A DNA stretch of 64,000 nucleotides from JAQVEB01 sp028698105 (GTDB taxonomy: Bacteria; Bacteroidota; Bacteroidia; Bacteroidales; Dysgonomonadaceae): positions 42,591 to 106,590 of the forward strand of contig CAXYYA010000004.1 in the NCBI GenBank assembly GCA_964293155.1. The letters are read 5' to 3'. Below the pieces are notes generated by a model. It had not been told where the DNA came from. It ran no database searches and saw only the letters and a program-made list of their open reading frames with translations. Below are positions 35,488 to 43,763 of this stretch, piece after piece; within the stretch, counting starts at the first letter, position 1, and every line of letters starts with the position of its first letter. The translations under genes were made by a program, and so were the position numbers.

Positions 35488-36513
35488 TTGAATAAATTGA
35501 TTACAATTCTCGGCATAGAATCATCCTGCGATGACACATCGGCGGCAGTAATCCGCGATGGCGTCATCCTTTCCAACGTGATATCCGGCCAGGCCGTGCA
35601 CGAGCGTTATGGCGGCGTGGTACCAGAACTGGCTTCGCGGGCACATCAGCAGAATATTATTCCTGTGGTGCACGATGCCCTGAAGCAGGCGGGAGTAACG
35701 AAAGAAGAAATTTCGGCGGTGGCGTTCACGCGCGGACCGGGATTGTTGGGTTCGTTGCTGGTGGGCACATCGTTTGCCAAAGGCTTTTCGTCGGCGCTGA
35801 ATATTCCGATGATTGACGTAAACCATTTACAGGCACACGTGTTGGCGCATTTTATTAAAGAGGATGAAAACGATACCAATCAGCCGGAATTTCCGTTTCT
35901 GTGCCTATTGGTTTCGGGTGGAAATTCGCAGATAATTTTGGTAAAATCGCACGACGAAATGGAAATCATAGGGCAAACCATTGACGATGCCGCGGGCGAA
36001 GCGTTCGATAAGTGCGCCAAAGTGATGGGATTGGGTTATCCCGGCGGCCCCATCGTGGATAAGCTTGCGAAGCAAGGAAAAGCGGAGGGTGTTTCGTTCA
36101 GCAAGCCGCGTATTGGGGGATACGATTATAGTTTTTGCGGGTTGAAAACGTCGTGTTTGTATTTTTTGCGGGACGAGTTGAAGATCGATGCCGATTTTGT
36201 CGAAAAAAACAAGGAAGACCTTTGTGCATCGTTGCAGAAAACCATCGTGGATATTCTGATGGACAAACTGTATCACGCAGCCAAAGAGTTGAAAATACGC
36301 GAGGTGGCCGTTGCGGGCGGAGTATCGGCCAATTCGGGTTTGCGTGCCGCATTCGAAGAATACAGTCGCCGCTATGGTTGGAAAATCCATATCCCCAAGT
36401 TCGCTTACACAACCGATAATGCGGCGATGGTGGCTATTTCGGGGTATTACAAGTATCTGAAAGGCGAGTTTTGCGGATATGATGCGGCGCCGTATGCGAG
36501 GGTTTCGATATAA
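35488..36513 (+). CDS. tsaD: tRNA N6-adenosine threonylcarbamoyltransferase TsaD
   Basis: 341 aa, ASKHA-fold enzyme that moves threonylcarbamoyl from TC-AMP to A37 of tRNA. It begins at TTG 35488 (ILGIESSCDDTSAAV follows at residue 7); the ATG at 35477 runs into a stop after four codons. Metal-binding HLQAH (HxxxH) near residue 112, LLVSGGNSQI, DDAAGEAFDK and VAGGVSANSGLR are intact. With mtaB in the same window it covers two steps of ms2t6A formation. Confidence 0.95.
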   Translation: MNKLITILGIESSCDDTSAAVIRDGVILSNVISGQAVHERYGGVVPELASRAHQQNIIPVVHDALKQAGVTKEEISAVAFTRGPGLLGSLLVGTSFAKGFSSALNIPMIDVNHLQAHVLAHFIKEDENDTNQPEFPFLCLLVSGGNSQIILVKSHDEMEIIGQTIDDAAGEAFDKCAKVMGLGYPGGPIVDKLAKQGKAEGVSFSKPRIGGYDYSFCGLKTSCLYFLRDELKIDADFVEKNKEDLCASLQKTIVDILMDKLYHAAKELKIREVAVAGGVSANSGLRAAFEEYSRRYGWKIHIPKFAYTTDNAAMVAISGYYKYLKGEFCGYDAAPYARVSI

Positions 36514-36602
36514 ATTTGCACGCAGATAACGCGGATTTTAATCGCAGATTTTCGCAAAGAATTTGGATTTTATCGGCTTGGGGTTAAAGATAATATTTTT
36601 AA

Positions 36603-36622
36603 AGGGGTCGAATTCGACCCCT
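36603..36622. promoter_or_regulatory. 20-bp perfect palindrome before the KilA-N fragment
   Basis: AGGGGTCGAATTCGACCCCT is its own reverse complement, 45 nt before the KilA-N start. CCCATCGAATTCAAGGG follows and CCCGTCGAATTCGAGGGG occurs inside the KilA-N gene, so the motif is repeated locally. Operator or repeat; not resolved. Confidence 0.4.
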
Positions 36623-36666
36623 CTAAACCCATCGAATTCAAGGGAGGGGGGTAAAATATAAGTGTT

Positions 36667-36933
36667 ATGGCAAAAATAAACGTTGAAAATACCGAAATAA
36701 CAATCGTAAAGGTCAAAGAATCGGATTATATTTCGTTGACGGATATTGCTCGTCATAAATACCCGGAACATATAGACGATATTATAAAAAACTGGTTACG
36801 TAATCGTAATACAATTGAGCTGTTGGGTCTTTGGGAAATATTGTATAATCCAAATTTTAAACCCGTCGAATTCGAGGGGTTTAAAAAACAGGCAGCTTTA
36901 AAATTAGACTGTAAAATAACAGATGAACAATAA
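36667..36933 (+). CDS. KilA-N domain protein, C-terminally truncated
   Basis: 88 aa. The first 75 residues match the N-terminal half of KilA-N proteins (DYISLTDIARHKYPEHIDD, KNWLRNRNTIELLGLWEILY, NPNFKPVEFEGFK), DNA-binding domains of phage and mobile-element origin. Full proteins are usually 250 residues or more; here the frame ends after a short unrelated tail (CKITDEQ) that overlaps the start of the RidA-like gene by 11 nt. The tail-coding bases are also found upstream of the second RidA copy. Likely a broken relic rather than a working regulator. Confidence 0.7.
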   Translation: MAKINVENTEITIVKVKESDYISLTDIARHKYPEHIDDIIKNWLRNRNTIELLGLWEILYNPNFKPVEFEGFKKQAALKLDCKITDEQ

Positions 36934-37330
36934 TATAGATTTTTTAAATCCGGATGAATTATTGAAAAACCCGGCGTTTTCTCAAATTGCCATAACAAAA
37001 GGAAATGGCAGAACAATTTACATTGGCGGGCAAAATGCCATTACAAAAGACTTGGAGATAATTGGGAAAGATGACATAACATTACAAACCGAATACGCTT
37101 TAAGAAACGTTGAAGTTGCTTTAAATTCTTGTAATGCAACTTTGGACGACTTATTTAAACTGACAATTTATATAACGCAAGGACAAGATATAAGAAAAGG
37201 ATTTGTAGGTTCTCAAAACTTTCTGAGTAAACTGAAAAATCCGCCAATAATATCAGTTATTGTTGTTGCAGGTTTGGCAAATCCCGATTATCTTGTAGAA
37301 ATTGAGGCGATTGCTTTCACGTCAAAATAA
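36923..37330 (+). CDS. RidA/YjgF-family protein, copy 1
   Basis: 135-aa RidA-fold protein (NGRTIYIGGQNAI, TLQTEYALRNVEVAL, VEIEAIAF). In active RidA an Arg in the PARS segment binds the imine/enamine carboxylate; the matching segment here is NPPIISVIVVAG with no Arg, so deaminase activity is doubtful and a binding role more likely. Copy 2 at 38020 is about 92% identical in protein. The two copies and 12 bp of leader are offset by exactly 1097 bp and flank a toxin-antitoxin pair. Confidence 0.85.
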   Translation: MNNNIDFLNPDELLKNPAFSQIAITKGNGRTIYIGGQNAITKDLEIIGKDDITLQTEYALRNVEVALNSCNATLDDLFKLTIYITQGQDIRKGFVGSQNFLSKLKNPPIISVIVVAGLANPDYLVEIEAIAFTSK

Positions 37331-37360
37331 AAATAGAAGTAGAGAATAGAAGATTATTTT

Positions 37361-37663
37361 ATGAAGCCAATTTTACAAAATAATTTAGACAAAATCAACA
37401 CGTTATGCGAAGCAAATAACGTGGAATCGCTTTATGCTTTCGGTTCTGTATGCACCGACAAGTTTACGGATGCGAGCGATGTAGATTTGCTCATCTCTTT
37501 TAAAAAAATGGATTTTGGTGACTATGCCGACACCTATTTTTTTGTTGCCGATGAATTAGAAAAAATATTTCAACGTCCGGTGGATTTGATAACCGAAAAA
37601 TCGTTATCCAATCCTTATTTTATTAAATCTGTCAATCAATCAAAAATCCAACTGTATGGATGA
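37361..37663 (+). CDS. mntA: MntA-type nucleotidyltransferase antitoxin
   Basis: 100 aa minimal nucleotidyltransferase. The active-site motif is exact: GS at residues 28-29, ten residues, then DVD (GSX10DXD). Family members neutralise the HEPN toxin by transferring AMP residues to its Tyr. It overlaps the hepT gene by 8 nt, so translation is coupled. The pair sits between two copies of a RidA-like gene, as if it had inserted or been trapped by duplication. Confidence 0.88.
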   Translation: MKPILQNNLDKINTLCEANNVESLYAFGSVCTDKFTDASDVDLLISFKKMDFGDYADTYFFVADELEKIFQRPVDLITEKSLSNPYFIKSVNQSKIQLYG

Positions 37664-37991
37664 TATAGTACAAAAATATTTATTGGATATTAAGGAATCC
37701 GTTTTGTCTATTGAAATATATTTGGGCAACAAAAGAGATTTTAAGGCTTATTTGAGTAATAAAATGCTTCGGCGTGCTGTGGAACGCGAGTTTGAGATTA
37801 TTGGCGAGGCAATGAATAAGTTGGACAGTATTGACTCTGAACTGGAAATTTCAAGTAAAAGACAAATAATCGGATTAAGAAACCGGGTGATTCACGGATA
37901 TGACAAAATTGATGATGAAATTATATGGGGCGTCATTGTGCGCCATTTGCCCAAATTAAAAAAGGAAATAGAAAATTTGCTAAACTTTTAA
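37656..37991 (+). CDS. hepT: HepT-type HEPN ribonuclease toxin
   Basis: 111-aa HEPN-domain protein. The catalytic and modification motif RNRVIHGY (RX4HXY) is at about residues 82-89: Arg and His form the RNase site of the dimer and Tyr is the residue adenylylated by MntA in characterised HepT/MntA systems. It starts inside the end of mntA. Expected to cleave tRNA or mRNA when MntA is lost; targets here are unknown. Confidence 0.88.
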   Translation: MDDIVQKYLLDIKESVLSIEIYLGNKRDFKAYLSNKMLRRAVEREFEIIGEAMNKLDSIDSELEISSKRQIIGLRNRVIHGYDKIDDEIIWGVIVRHLPKLKKEIENLLNF

Positions 37992-38019
37992 TAGCTTAAA
38001 AATCAGAGTAAAATAACAG

Positions 38020-38427
38020 ATGAACAATAACATAGATTTTTTAAATCCGGATGAATTATTGAAAAATCCGGCGTTTTCTCAAATTGCCATAACAAAAGGA
38101 AATGGCAGAACAATTTACATTAGCGGGCAAAATGCCATTACAAAAGACTTAGAGATAATTGGGAAAGGAGACATAACATTACAAACCGAATACGCTTTAA
38201 GAAACGTTGAAATAGCTTTAAACTCCTGCAATGCAACTTTGGACGACCTATTTAAACTGACAATTTATATAGCAAAAGGACAAGATATAAGAAAAGGATT
38301 TGCAGGTTCTCAAAACTTCCTGAATAAACTGAAAAATCCACCAATTATATCTGTTATTGTCGTCGCAGGTTTGGCAAATCCCGATTATCTTGTAGAAATT
38401 GAAGCGATTGCCTATAAATTAGAATAA
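38020..38427 (+). CDS. RidA/YjgF-family protein, copy 2
   Basis: 135 aa, a near-duplicate of the gene at 36923 (about ten substitutions, such as IGG to ISG and ITQ to IAK; the last four residues differ because homology stops just before the stop codon). Also lacks the RidA active-site Arg. The leader GTAAAATAACAG (38008-38019) equals that of copy 1 (36911-36922). Differences are spread through the gene, so the duplication is not brand new. Confidence 0.85.
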   Translation: MNNNIDFLNPDELLKNPAFSQIAITKGNGRTIYISGQNAITKDLEIIGKGDITLQTEYALRNVEIALNSCNATLDDLFKLTIYIAKGQDIRKGFAGSQNFLNKLKNPPIISVIVVAGLANPDYLVEIEAIAYKLE

Positions 38428-38543
38428 AAAAGAAAACTTACTATTTAGACAATGAATGAAGAACGAAAATTATTAAAATAAATCTGCGTAGTTTGCGCCC
38501 TAATTTGCGTAAATCAGCGAGAGAAAAATATATACGAAAATAT

Positions 38544-40241
38544 ATGTCAGAAGAAGTAAATCCCAACATTGAGGAACCTAAAAAATCCCTCAATTTCATT
38601 GAGCAAATCGTTGAATACGATTTAAAAGAAGGTAAAAACGACGGACGAATCCAAACCCGATTCCCGCCCGAACCCAACGGCTACCTCCACATCGGCCATG
38701 CCAAAGCCATTTGCCTGGATTTCGGCATTGCGGAAGATTACAATGGCATCTGTAACCTTCGGTTCGACGATACCAACCCCGTGAAAGAAGACGTGGAGTA
38801 CGTAGATTCCATCATGGAAGATATCGAGTGGCTCGGATTTCATTGGGAGAACGTTTTTTACGCATCCGATTATTTTGAGCAATTGTGGGATTTTGCCATC
38901 AAACTCATCAACGAAGGCAAGGCGTACGTGGACGAGCAATCGGCCGAAGAAATCGCACGGCAGAAAGGCACACCCACCATTCCCGGTACGCACAGTCCGT
39001 ATCGCGACCGTCCTATTGCCGAAACGCTGGAACTTTTCCACAAGATGAACAGCGGCGAGATTCCCGAAGGGAAAATGGTGTTGCGCGCCAAAATAGACAT
39101 GGCATCGAGCAACATGCACTTTCGCGACCCGATCATCTACCGCGTTATCCACATCCCGCACCACCGCACCGGAACGCAGTGGAAAGCCTATCCGATGTAC
39201 GATTTTGCCCACGGGCAATCCGATTATTTCGAAGGCGTTACGCACTCGCTCTGCACGTTGGAGTTCGAGGTGCATCGTCCGCTCTACGATTGGTTTATAG
39301 ACCAACTCGCCGACAGCGACTATCGTCCGCGACAAACCGAGTTCAACCGCCTGAATATGACTTACACGATGATGAGCAAACGCAAACTGCTCCAACTCGT
39401 GCAGGAAAAACTGGTCTCGGGCTGGGACGACCCGCGCATGCCCACACTTGGCGGCTTGCGCCGCCGCGGTTACACACCGCAATCCATCCGCAATTTTGTG
39501 GACAGCATCGGCTACACCAAATACGATGGAATGATTGACGTTTCGTTGCTCGAATTTGCCGTGCGCGAAGACCTCAATAAAAAAGCCATACGCGTATCCG
39601 GCGTTATTGATCCCGTAAAACTCATCCTTACCAACTATCCCGAAGATCAGGTGGAAGAAATGGAGGCTGTGAACAATCCCGAGGATGAGTCTATGGGAAG
39701 TCGGCAGGTGAAATTTTCGCGCGAACTGTGGATTGAGCGCGATGATTTTATGGAAGACGCACCCAAAAAATATTTCCGCCTTACGCCCGGTAACGAAGTG
39801 CGCCTGAAAAACGCGTACATCGTGAAATGTACCGGATGCAAAAAAGATGAAAACGGAAACGTTACCGAAGTGTACGCCGAATACGATCCGCAAACCAAAA
39901 GCGGCATGCCGGATTCAAACCGTAAGGTAAAAGGAACCATCCACTGGGTTTCCGTACCGCATGCATTGAATGCCGAAGTACGGTTATACGACCGACTTTT
40001 CATGGTGGAAGACCCTTCGGAGGAAAAAGAAAAAGATTTCCGTGAACTGTTGAACCCCGATTCGCTTATCGTGAAGCAAAACTGCAAGATTGAAGAGTAT
40101 CTAAAAGATGCTCAATCACTTGACAGCTTCCAATTTCAACGTGTAGGCTATTTCAACGTAGATAAAGATTCCACTTCCGGCAGGCTGATTTTCAACCGCA
40201 CCGTGGCGTTGAAGGATTCGTGGAAAAAACAAAACGGCTAA
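38544..40241 (+). CDS. glnS: Glutaminyl-tRNA synthetase
   Basis: 565 aa, class I synthetase charging tRNA-Gln. Started at ATG 38544 (MSEEVNPNIEEPKK); the open frame begins 51 nt earlier in repeat-like sequence. HIGH motif in PNGYLHIGHAKAI near residue 45, KMSKS-equivalent TMMSKRKL near residue 280, catalytic-domain insertion and the two C-terminal anticodon-binding beta-barrels present. Its presence means Gln-tRNA is formed directly rather than only by GatCAB. Followed by a TPR gene after about 155 bp. Confidence 0.97.
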   Translation: MSEEVNPNIEEPKKSLNFIEQIVEYDLKEGKNDGRIQTRFPPEPNGYLHIGHAKAICLDFGIAEDYNGICNLRFDDTNPVKEDVEYVDSIMEDIEWLGFHWENVFYASDYFEQLWDFAIKLINEGKAYVDEQSAEEIARQKGTPTIPGTHSPYRDRPIAETLELFHKMNSGEIPEGKMVLRAKIDMASSNMHFRDPIIYRVIHIPHHRTGTQWKAYPMYDFAHGQSDYFEGVTHSLCTLEFEVHRPLYDWFIDQLADSDYRPRQTEFNRLNMTYTMMSKRKLLQLVQEKLVSGWDDPRMPTLGGLRRRGYTPQSIRNFVDSIGYTKYDGMIDVSLLEFAVREDLNKKAIRVSGVIDPVKLILTNYPEDQVEEMEAVNNPEDESMGSRQVKFSRELWIERDDFMEDAPKKYFRLTPGNEVRLKNAYIVKCTGCKKDENGNVTEVYAEYDPQTKSGMPDSNRKVKGTIHWVSVPHALNAEVRLYDRLFMVEDPSEEKEKDFRELLNPDSLIVKQNCKIEEYLKDAQSLDSFQFQRVGYFNVDKDSTSGRLIFNRTVALKDSWKKQNG

Positions 40242-40264
40242 GGGCTTGGGATTGAAAACCTCTA

Positions 40265-40370
40265 CGCAATCCCCTCCATAAGAGGGGAAGCAAACTTTGA
40301 TGAAAATTAGAGCGAACTGTTTTATCGTAGTTGTCGCCCTCACTTGTGGGAGGGATGGGGAGGGGTAAAA
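40265..40370. repeat. Degenerate CCCTCC/GAGGGG repeat
   Basis: Between glnS and the TPR gene: CCCCTCC..GAGGGG at about 40270-40287 and CCCTC..GGGAGGG..GGGGAGGGG at about 40340-40366, same dispersed family as at 30740 and 63620. Confidence 0.45.
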
Positions 40371-40397
40371 CTCGCAACACGTAACGCAACCCGAATA

Positions 40398-41825
40398 ATG
40401 GACGAAGAACTTGACATAACCGCGTTGGTAGAAAAATACGAGCAAATGCGTGCTCTCGGCAAAAAGGTGTATCTGGATGCCGATGAGTTTGCTTTGCTGG
40501 TGGATTATTATAACAGTGTAGGCGATATTGAGGAAGCCGATCGCCTTATTGAAGACGGGCTGAAAATGCACCCGGGAAGCCCGGAACTGATGATACAGAA
40601 CGCCAAAAAACTCGTTTATTCCAGTATGTACGAAGAAGCAGATGCTTATCTGCAACACATTTCGGACGACGGTAACATTGATTTGCCGTTGCTTAAAGTG
40701 GAAACCCTTTTGCATCTGGAACGAAACGAGGAAGCATCCAAGCTCATCAACGAAGTAATCTCGGCTGACATACCCGAAGACGATTTTTACACGTTTATCA
40801 CCGAAGTCGGTTATCTGTACAACGATGTGGATATGTTTGACAGGGCGATCCATTTTCTGGAAGAAAGTTTAAAAATAGACGATGCGAATCCCGATGCCCT
40901 GATTGACCTGGCCTACGCGTATGAAATGAAAAACGATTTCGAGAAGGCGATTGAATTCAACAACAAGTTGTTGGATATTGATCCGTATTCGTTTGAAGGC
41001 TGGGTGAACATCGGGAAACTTCATTCCATGAACGAAGAATACGATAAGTCCGTGGATGCTTTTGATTTTGCCCTCACCATTAACGAAGGCGATATCTCAA
41101 CCATGAAAATGAAAGCGCTATCGCTTTATCTGAACGATAACGTGGAAGAGGCGATACGCATCTTTGAGGAATGCCTGAAAGAGTCTCCCGATGACGAATC
41201 GCTCTACGATTCGTTGTACGAAGGCTATGAGGTCATGGAGCAGTACGACGAAATGTTGAAAATCGTCAAACGCAAGGAAAAGAAATTCGGGCCGAAAGGG
41301 ATTTTGGCGAAAAAAGCACACGTGTATGTTGAAAAACAGGACTTTGCACAGGCAATTGAAATTTTCGGACAAATACCCGAAGAAGAAAGAAACACGTACG
41401 ATTATTACATGCTTGAAGGGGAGATCGCGTTCTACCGGGGCGATCTTCAGGAATCGGAAGCGGCTTATATGAAAGCCGCGCTGGAATCGCCCGACAACGA
41501 AAATGTGGTGGACCGGTTGGCAAACGTGAGCGTAGCGCGGGAGAAATACGATCAGGCCGTGGAGTATCTGGAGCAGTTATTGGAACTGGATCCCGATTAC
41601 CCGACGGCAAAATCGCGGTTGGCGCTTATTCGTTTCGAGATTGGCACGAAAGAACCTTTCGACAAGATCATGGAACAATTTTCGGATGATGAACTTCGTG
41701 AGTTGCTCATCCTAATCATGAACGATCCGGCTACCGACTATTCCACACTCAATCGTGAAAAAATCCTCATCCGGTTAAACGAGGCACGTGAAAATCGCGT
41801 TCTGTTCAAAAATATAAAGTATTGA
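40398..41825 (+). CDS. TPR-repeat protein
   Basis: 475 aa from ATG 40398 (MDEELDITALVEKY). Nearly the whole protein is helical with about ten tetratricopeptide repeats; clear ones are DPYSFEGWVNIGKLHSMNEEYD (in part WVNIGKLHSMNEEYDKS), SPDDESLYDSLYEGYEVMEQ and SPDNENVVDRLANVSVAREK. Acidic, no signal peptide, so cytoplasmic. A scaffold for protein contacts; no more specific role can be given. The DedA gene starts 2 nt after its stop. Confidence 0.88.
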   Translation: MDEELDITALVEKYEQMRALGKKVYLDADEFALLVDYYNSVGDIEEADRLIEDGLKMHPGSPELMIQNAKKLVYSSMYEEADAYLQHISDDGNIDLPLLKVETLLHLERNEEASKLINEVISADIPEDDFYTFITEVGYLYNDVDMFDRAIHFLEESLKIDDANPDALIDLAYAYEMKNDFEKAIEFNNKLLDIDPYSFEGWVNIGKLHSMNEEYDKSVDAFDFALTINEGDISTMKMKALSLYLNDNVEEAIRIFEECLKESPDDESLYDSLYEGYEVMEQYDEMLKIVKRKEKKFGPKGILAKKAHVYVEKQDFAQAIEIFGQIPEEERNTYDYYMLEGEIAFYRGDLQESEAAYMKAALESPDNENVVDRLANVSVAREKYDQAVEYLEQLLELDPDYPTAKSRLALIRFEIGTKEPFDKIMEQFSDDELRELLILIMNDPATDYSTLNREKILIRLNEARENRVLFKNIKY

Positions 41826-41827
41826 TA

Positions 41828-42562
41828 ATGAAGAAATCTATTCTGCTCTTTTTAATTTTTTGCCTGTCGGCATCGGCATTCGCACAAACCGTTGCAACCG
41901 ACACAACTTCTGTTCAAACGGCGCAAAAGCAAACCGTGTTGCAAAAGGTTGAAAAATGGTACGCCGATAACATGGGCTACGGCGCCATTACCGCACTCAT
42001 GGCGGTCGAAAGCTCCTTTATTCCGTTTCCTTCGGAAATTGTGGTGCCGCCGGCGGCATACATCGCCAGCCAGCCCGACAGCAAGTTAAATATTTTTCTG
42101 ATAGTGCTGTTTGCAACCCTTGGAGCGCTCATTGGAGCGTTGATCAATTATTATTTGGCCGTTTACCTCGGCCGCGTGCTCGTTTATAAATTTGCTGCCG
42201 GCAAATTGGGACATTTCTTGCTTCTGAGTCCCGAAAAAATCGCCAAAGCTGAAGTCTATTTCAACAAAAAAGGCAATATATCCACATTCATCGGCCGCCT
42301 TATTCCCGGTATCCGCCAATTAATTTCCATTCCTGCCGGATTGGCGAAAATGAATATGGCGAATTTCCTGCTTTACACGTTCCTGGGAGCCGGAATCTGG
42401 AATTCCGTTTTAGCCCTGTTGGGCTATATCGCTCACGGACAACAGGACTTAATAGAAAAATACAGTCATGAACTGTCATTCATTATTTTAGGCCTGCTGG
42501 CCATAGCCGTCGCTTATTTTATCGTAAAATGGTGGCTGAAAAAAGTGAAAAACAAACAATAA
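41828..42562 (+). CDS. DedA-family membrane protein
   Basis: 244 aa from ATG 41828. N-terminal signal-like helix (residues 1-20, ending SAFAQ), then the SNARE-assoc/DedA domain: ESSFIPFPSEIVVPPAAYIA near residue 65 (split as ESSFIPFPSE), GALIGALINYYLAVYLGR, and GRLIPGIRQLISIPAGLAKM with the conserved Arg near residue 160. DedA proteins act in lipid scrambling/undecaprenyl-phosphate recycling and membrane potential homeostasis. A cleavable-looking leader is unusual for E. coli DedA but common in Bacteroidota. Two nt from the TPR gene. Confidence 0.9.
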   Translation: MKKSILLFLIFCLSASAFAQTVATDTTSVQTAQKQTVLQKVEKWYADNMGYGAITALMAVESSFIPFPSEIVVPPAAYIASQPDSKLNIFLIVLFATLGALIGALINYYLAVYLGRVLVYKFAAGKLGHFLLLSPEKIAKAEVYFNKKGNISTFIGRLIPGIRQLISIPAGLAKMNMANFLLYTFLGAGIWNSVLALLGYIAHGQQDLIEKYSHELSFIILGLLAIAVAYFIVKWWLKKVKNKQ

Positions 42563-42573
42563 AATCATTGAAT

Positions 42574-43707
42574 ATGAACGCTGCACGCACAAATTCTTTA
42601 CCGCAAAATCGTCTTGCATCCCTCGATATTCTCAGGGGATTCGATCTTTTTATGTTGGTGTTTTTCCAACCGGTCTTTGTAGCTTTTGCACGTCACTGGA
42701 AAGATGTTCCCGTCTTTTCTTTTCTGCTCAATCAATTCGAACATGCTGAATGGGTGGGATTTACCGCATGGGATATGGTTATGCCGCTCTTCCTTTTTAT
42801 GGTGGGCGCTGCCATGCCTTTCTCGTTCGAGAAATACAAATCCAATCCCGATAAATCGGCAATTTACAAGAAAATAATACGGCGTTTTATCATTCTTTTC
42901 ATTCTCGGGGCCATTGTGCAGGGAAACCTGTTGAGCCTCGATCCGTTAGGCGTTCGCATTTACACGAATACCTTGCAAGCCATTGCCGTAGGATACGTTA
43001 TTTCGGCTATTTTGTTGCTGCATTTATCCATTCGCTGGCAAATTATCACAACCGCAGGTTTGCTCATCGGGTATTGGGCGTTCCTTACTTTCCTGGGCGA
43101 CTTTACGCCCGACGGAAATTTTGCCGAGATCGTGGACGAGAAAGTACTGGGACGTTTTCGCGATGGCGTTACATACGATGAAAACGGCGTATGGCATTTT
43201 GCCGACTGGTATCACTACACCTGGGTCGTATCGAGTATGGTATTTGGTGTGACAACCATGCTAGGCGTTTTTTCCGGTCAGATCATGAAATACGGAACCG
43301 ATCGGCTTAAAAACAGCAAGTTGCTGTTTATTATCGGTTTATCGCTGTTGCTGGGCGGATGGTTGCTCAGTTTCCAAACGCCGATCATTAAACACATCTG
43401 GTCGGCAAGTATGACGTTGTGGTCGGGCGGATGGTGCTTTCTGTTGATGGCCGTTTTTTACTTTTTTATTGATTACAAAGGCCGGTCGAAAGGCGTCAAC
43501 TGGCTCAAATATTACGGCATGAACTCCATCGTGGCCTATTTTCTGGGAGAAGTCATTAATTTCAGAAGTGCCGCCCATTCCCTTCTCTGGGGACTGGAAA
43601 AATACACGGGCGATTATTATCAGGCTATCCTCACTTTCGCAAACTTCCTGATACTTTTCTTCATTTTAAGGCTGATGTACAACCTTCGGGTTTTTGTAAA
43701 AATATAA
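42574..43707 (+). CDS. DUF5009/HGSNAT-like multi-pass membrane acyltransferase
   Basis: 377 aa from ATG 42574. About ten TM helices. N-terminal RLASLDILRGFDLFMLVFF, the signature of the DUF5009/heparan-alpha-glucosaminide N-acetyltransferase-like (YeiB/OafB-related) families, with the conserved DxxRG. AWDMVMPLFLFMVGAAMPFS follows. Likely acetylates a sugar across the membrane. The gene downstream is a GH20 hexosaminidase, which fits with a role in amino-sugar metabolism, but that link is inferred from position only. Confidence 0.82.
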   Translation: MNAARTNSLPQNRLASLDILRGFDLFMLVFFQPVFVAFARHWKDVPVFSFLLNQFEHAEWVGFTAWDMVMPLFLFMVGAAMPFSFEKYKSNPDKSAIYKKIIRRFIILFILGAIVQGNLLSLDPLGVRIYTNTLQAIAVGYVISAILLLHLSIRWQIITTAGLLIGYWAFLTFLGDFTPDGNFAEIVDEKVLGRFRDGVTYDENGVWHFADWYHYTWVVSSMVFGVTTMLGVFSGQIMKYGTDRLKNSKLLFIIGLSLLLGGWLLSFQTPIIKHIWSASMTLWSGGWCFLLMAVFYFFIDYKGRSKGVNWLKYYGMNSIVAYFLGEVINFRSAAHSLLWGLEKYTGDYYQAILTFANFLILFFILRLMYNLRVFVKI

Positions 43708-43763
43708 AGGTATATTTCCGTGAATGTTTCAAACGAAACCGGCGGGATAGAAAACAGGTAAAA

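Noticed and set aside
38622..39893. A 423-codon open frame opposite glnS
   Set aside because: Antisense shadow of a conserved gene; His/Phe/Val-rich composition without domain features.
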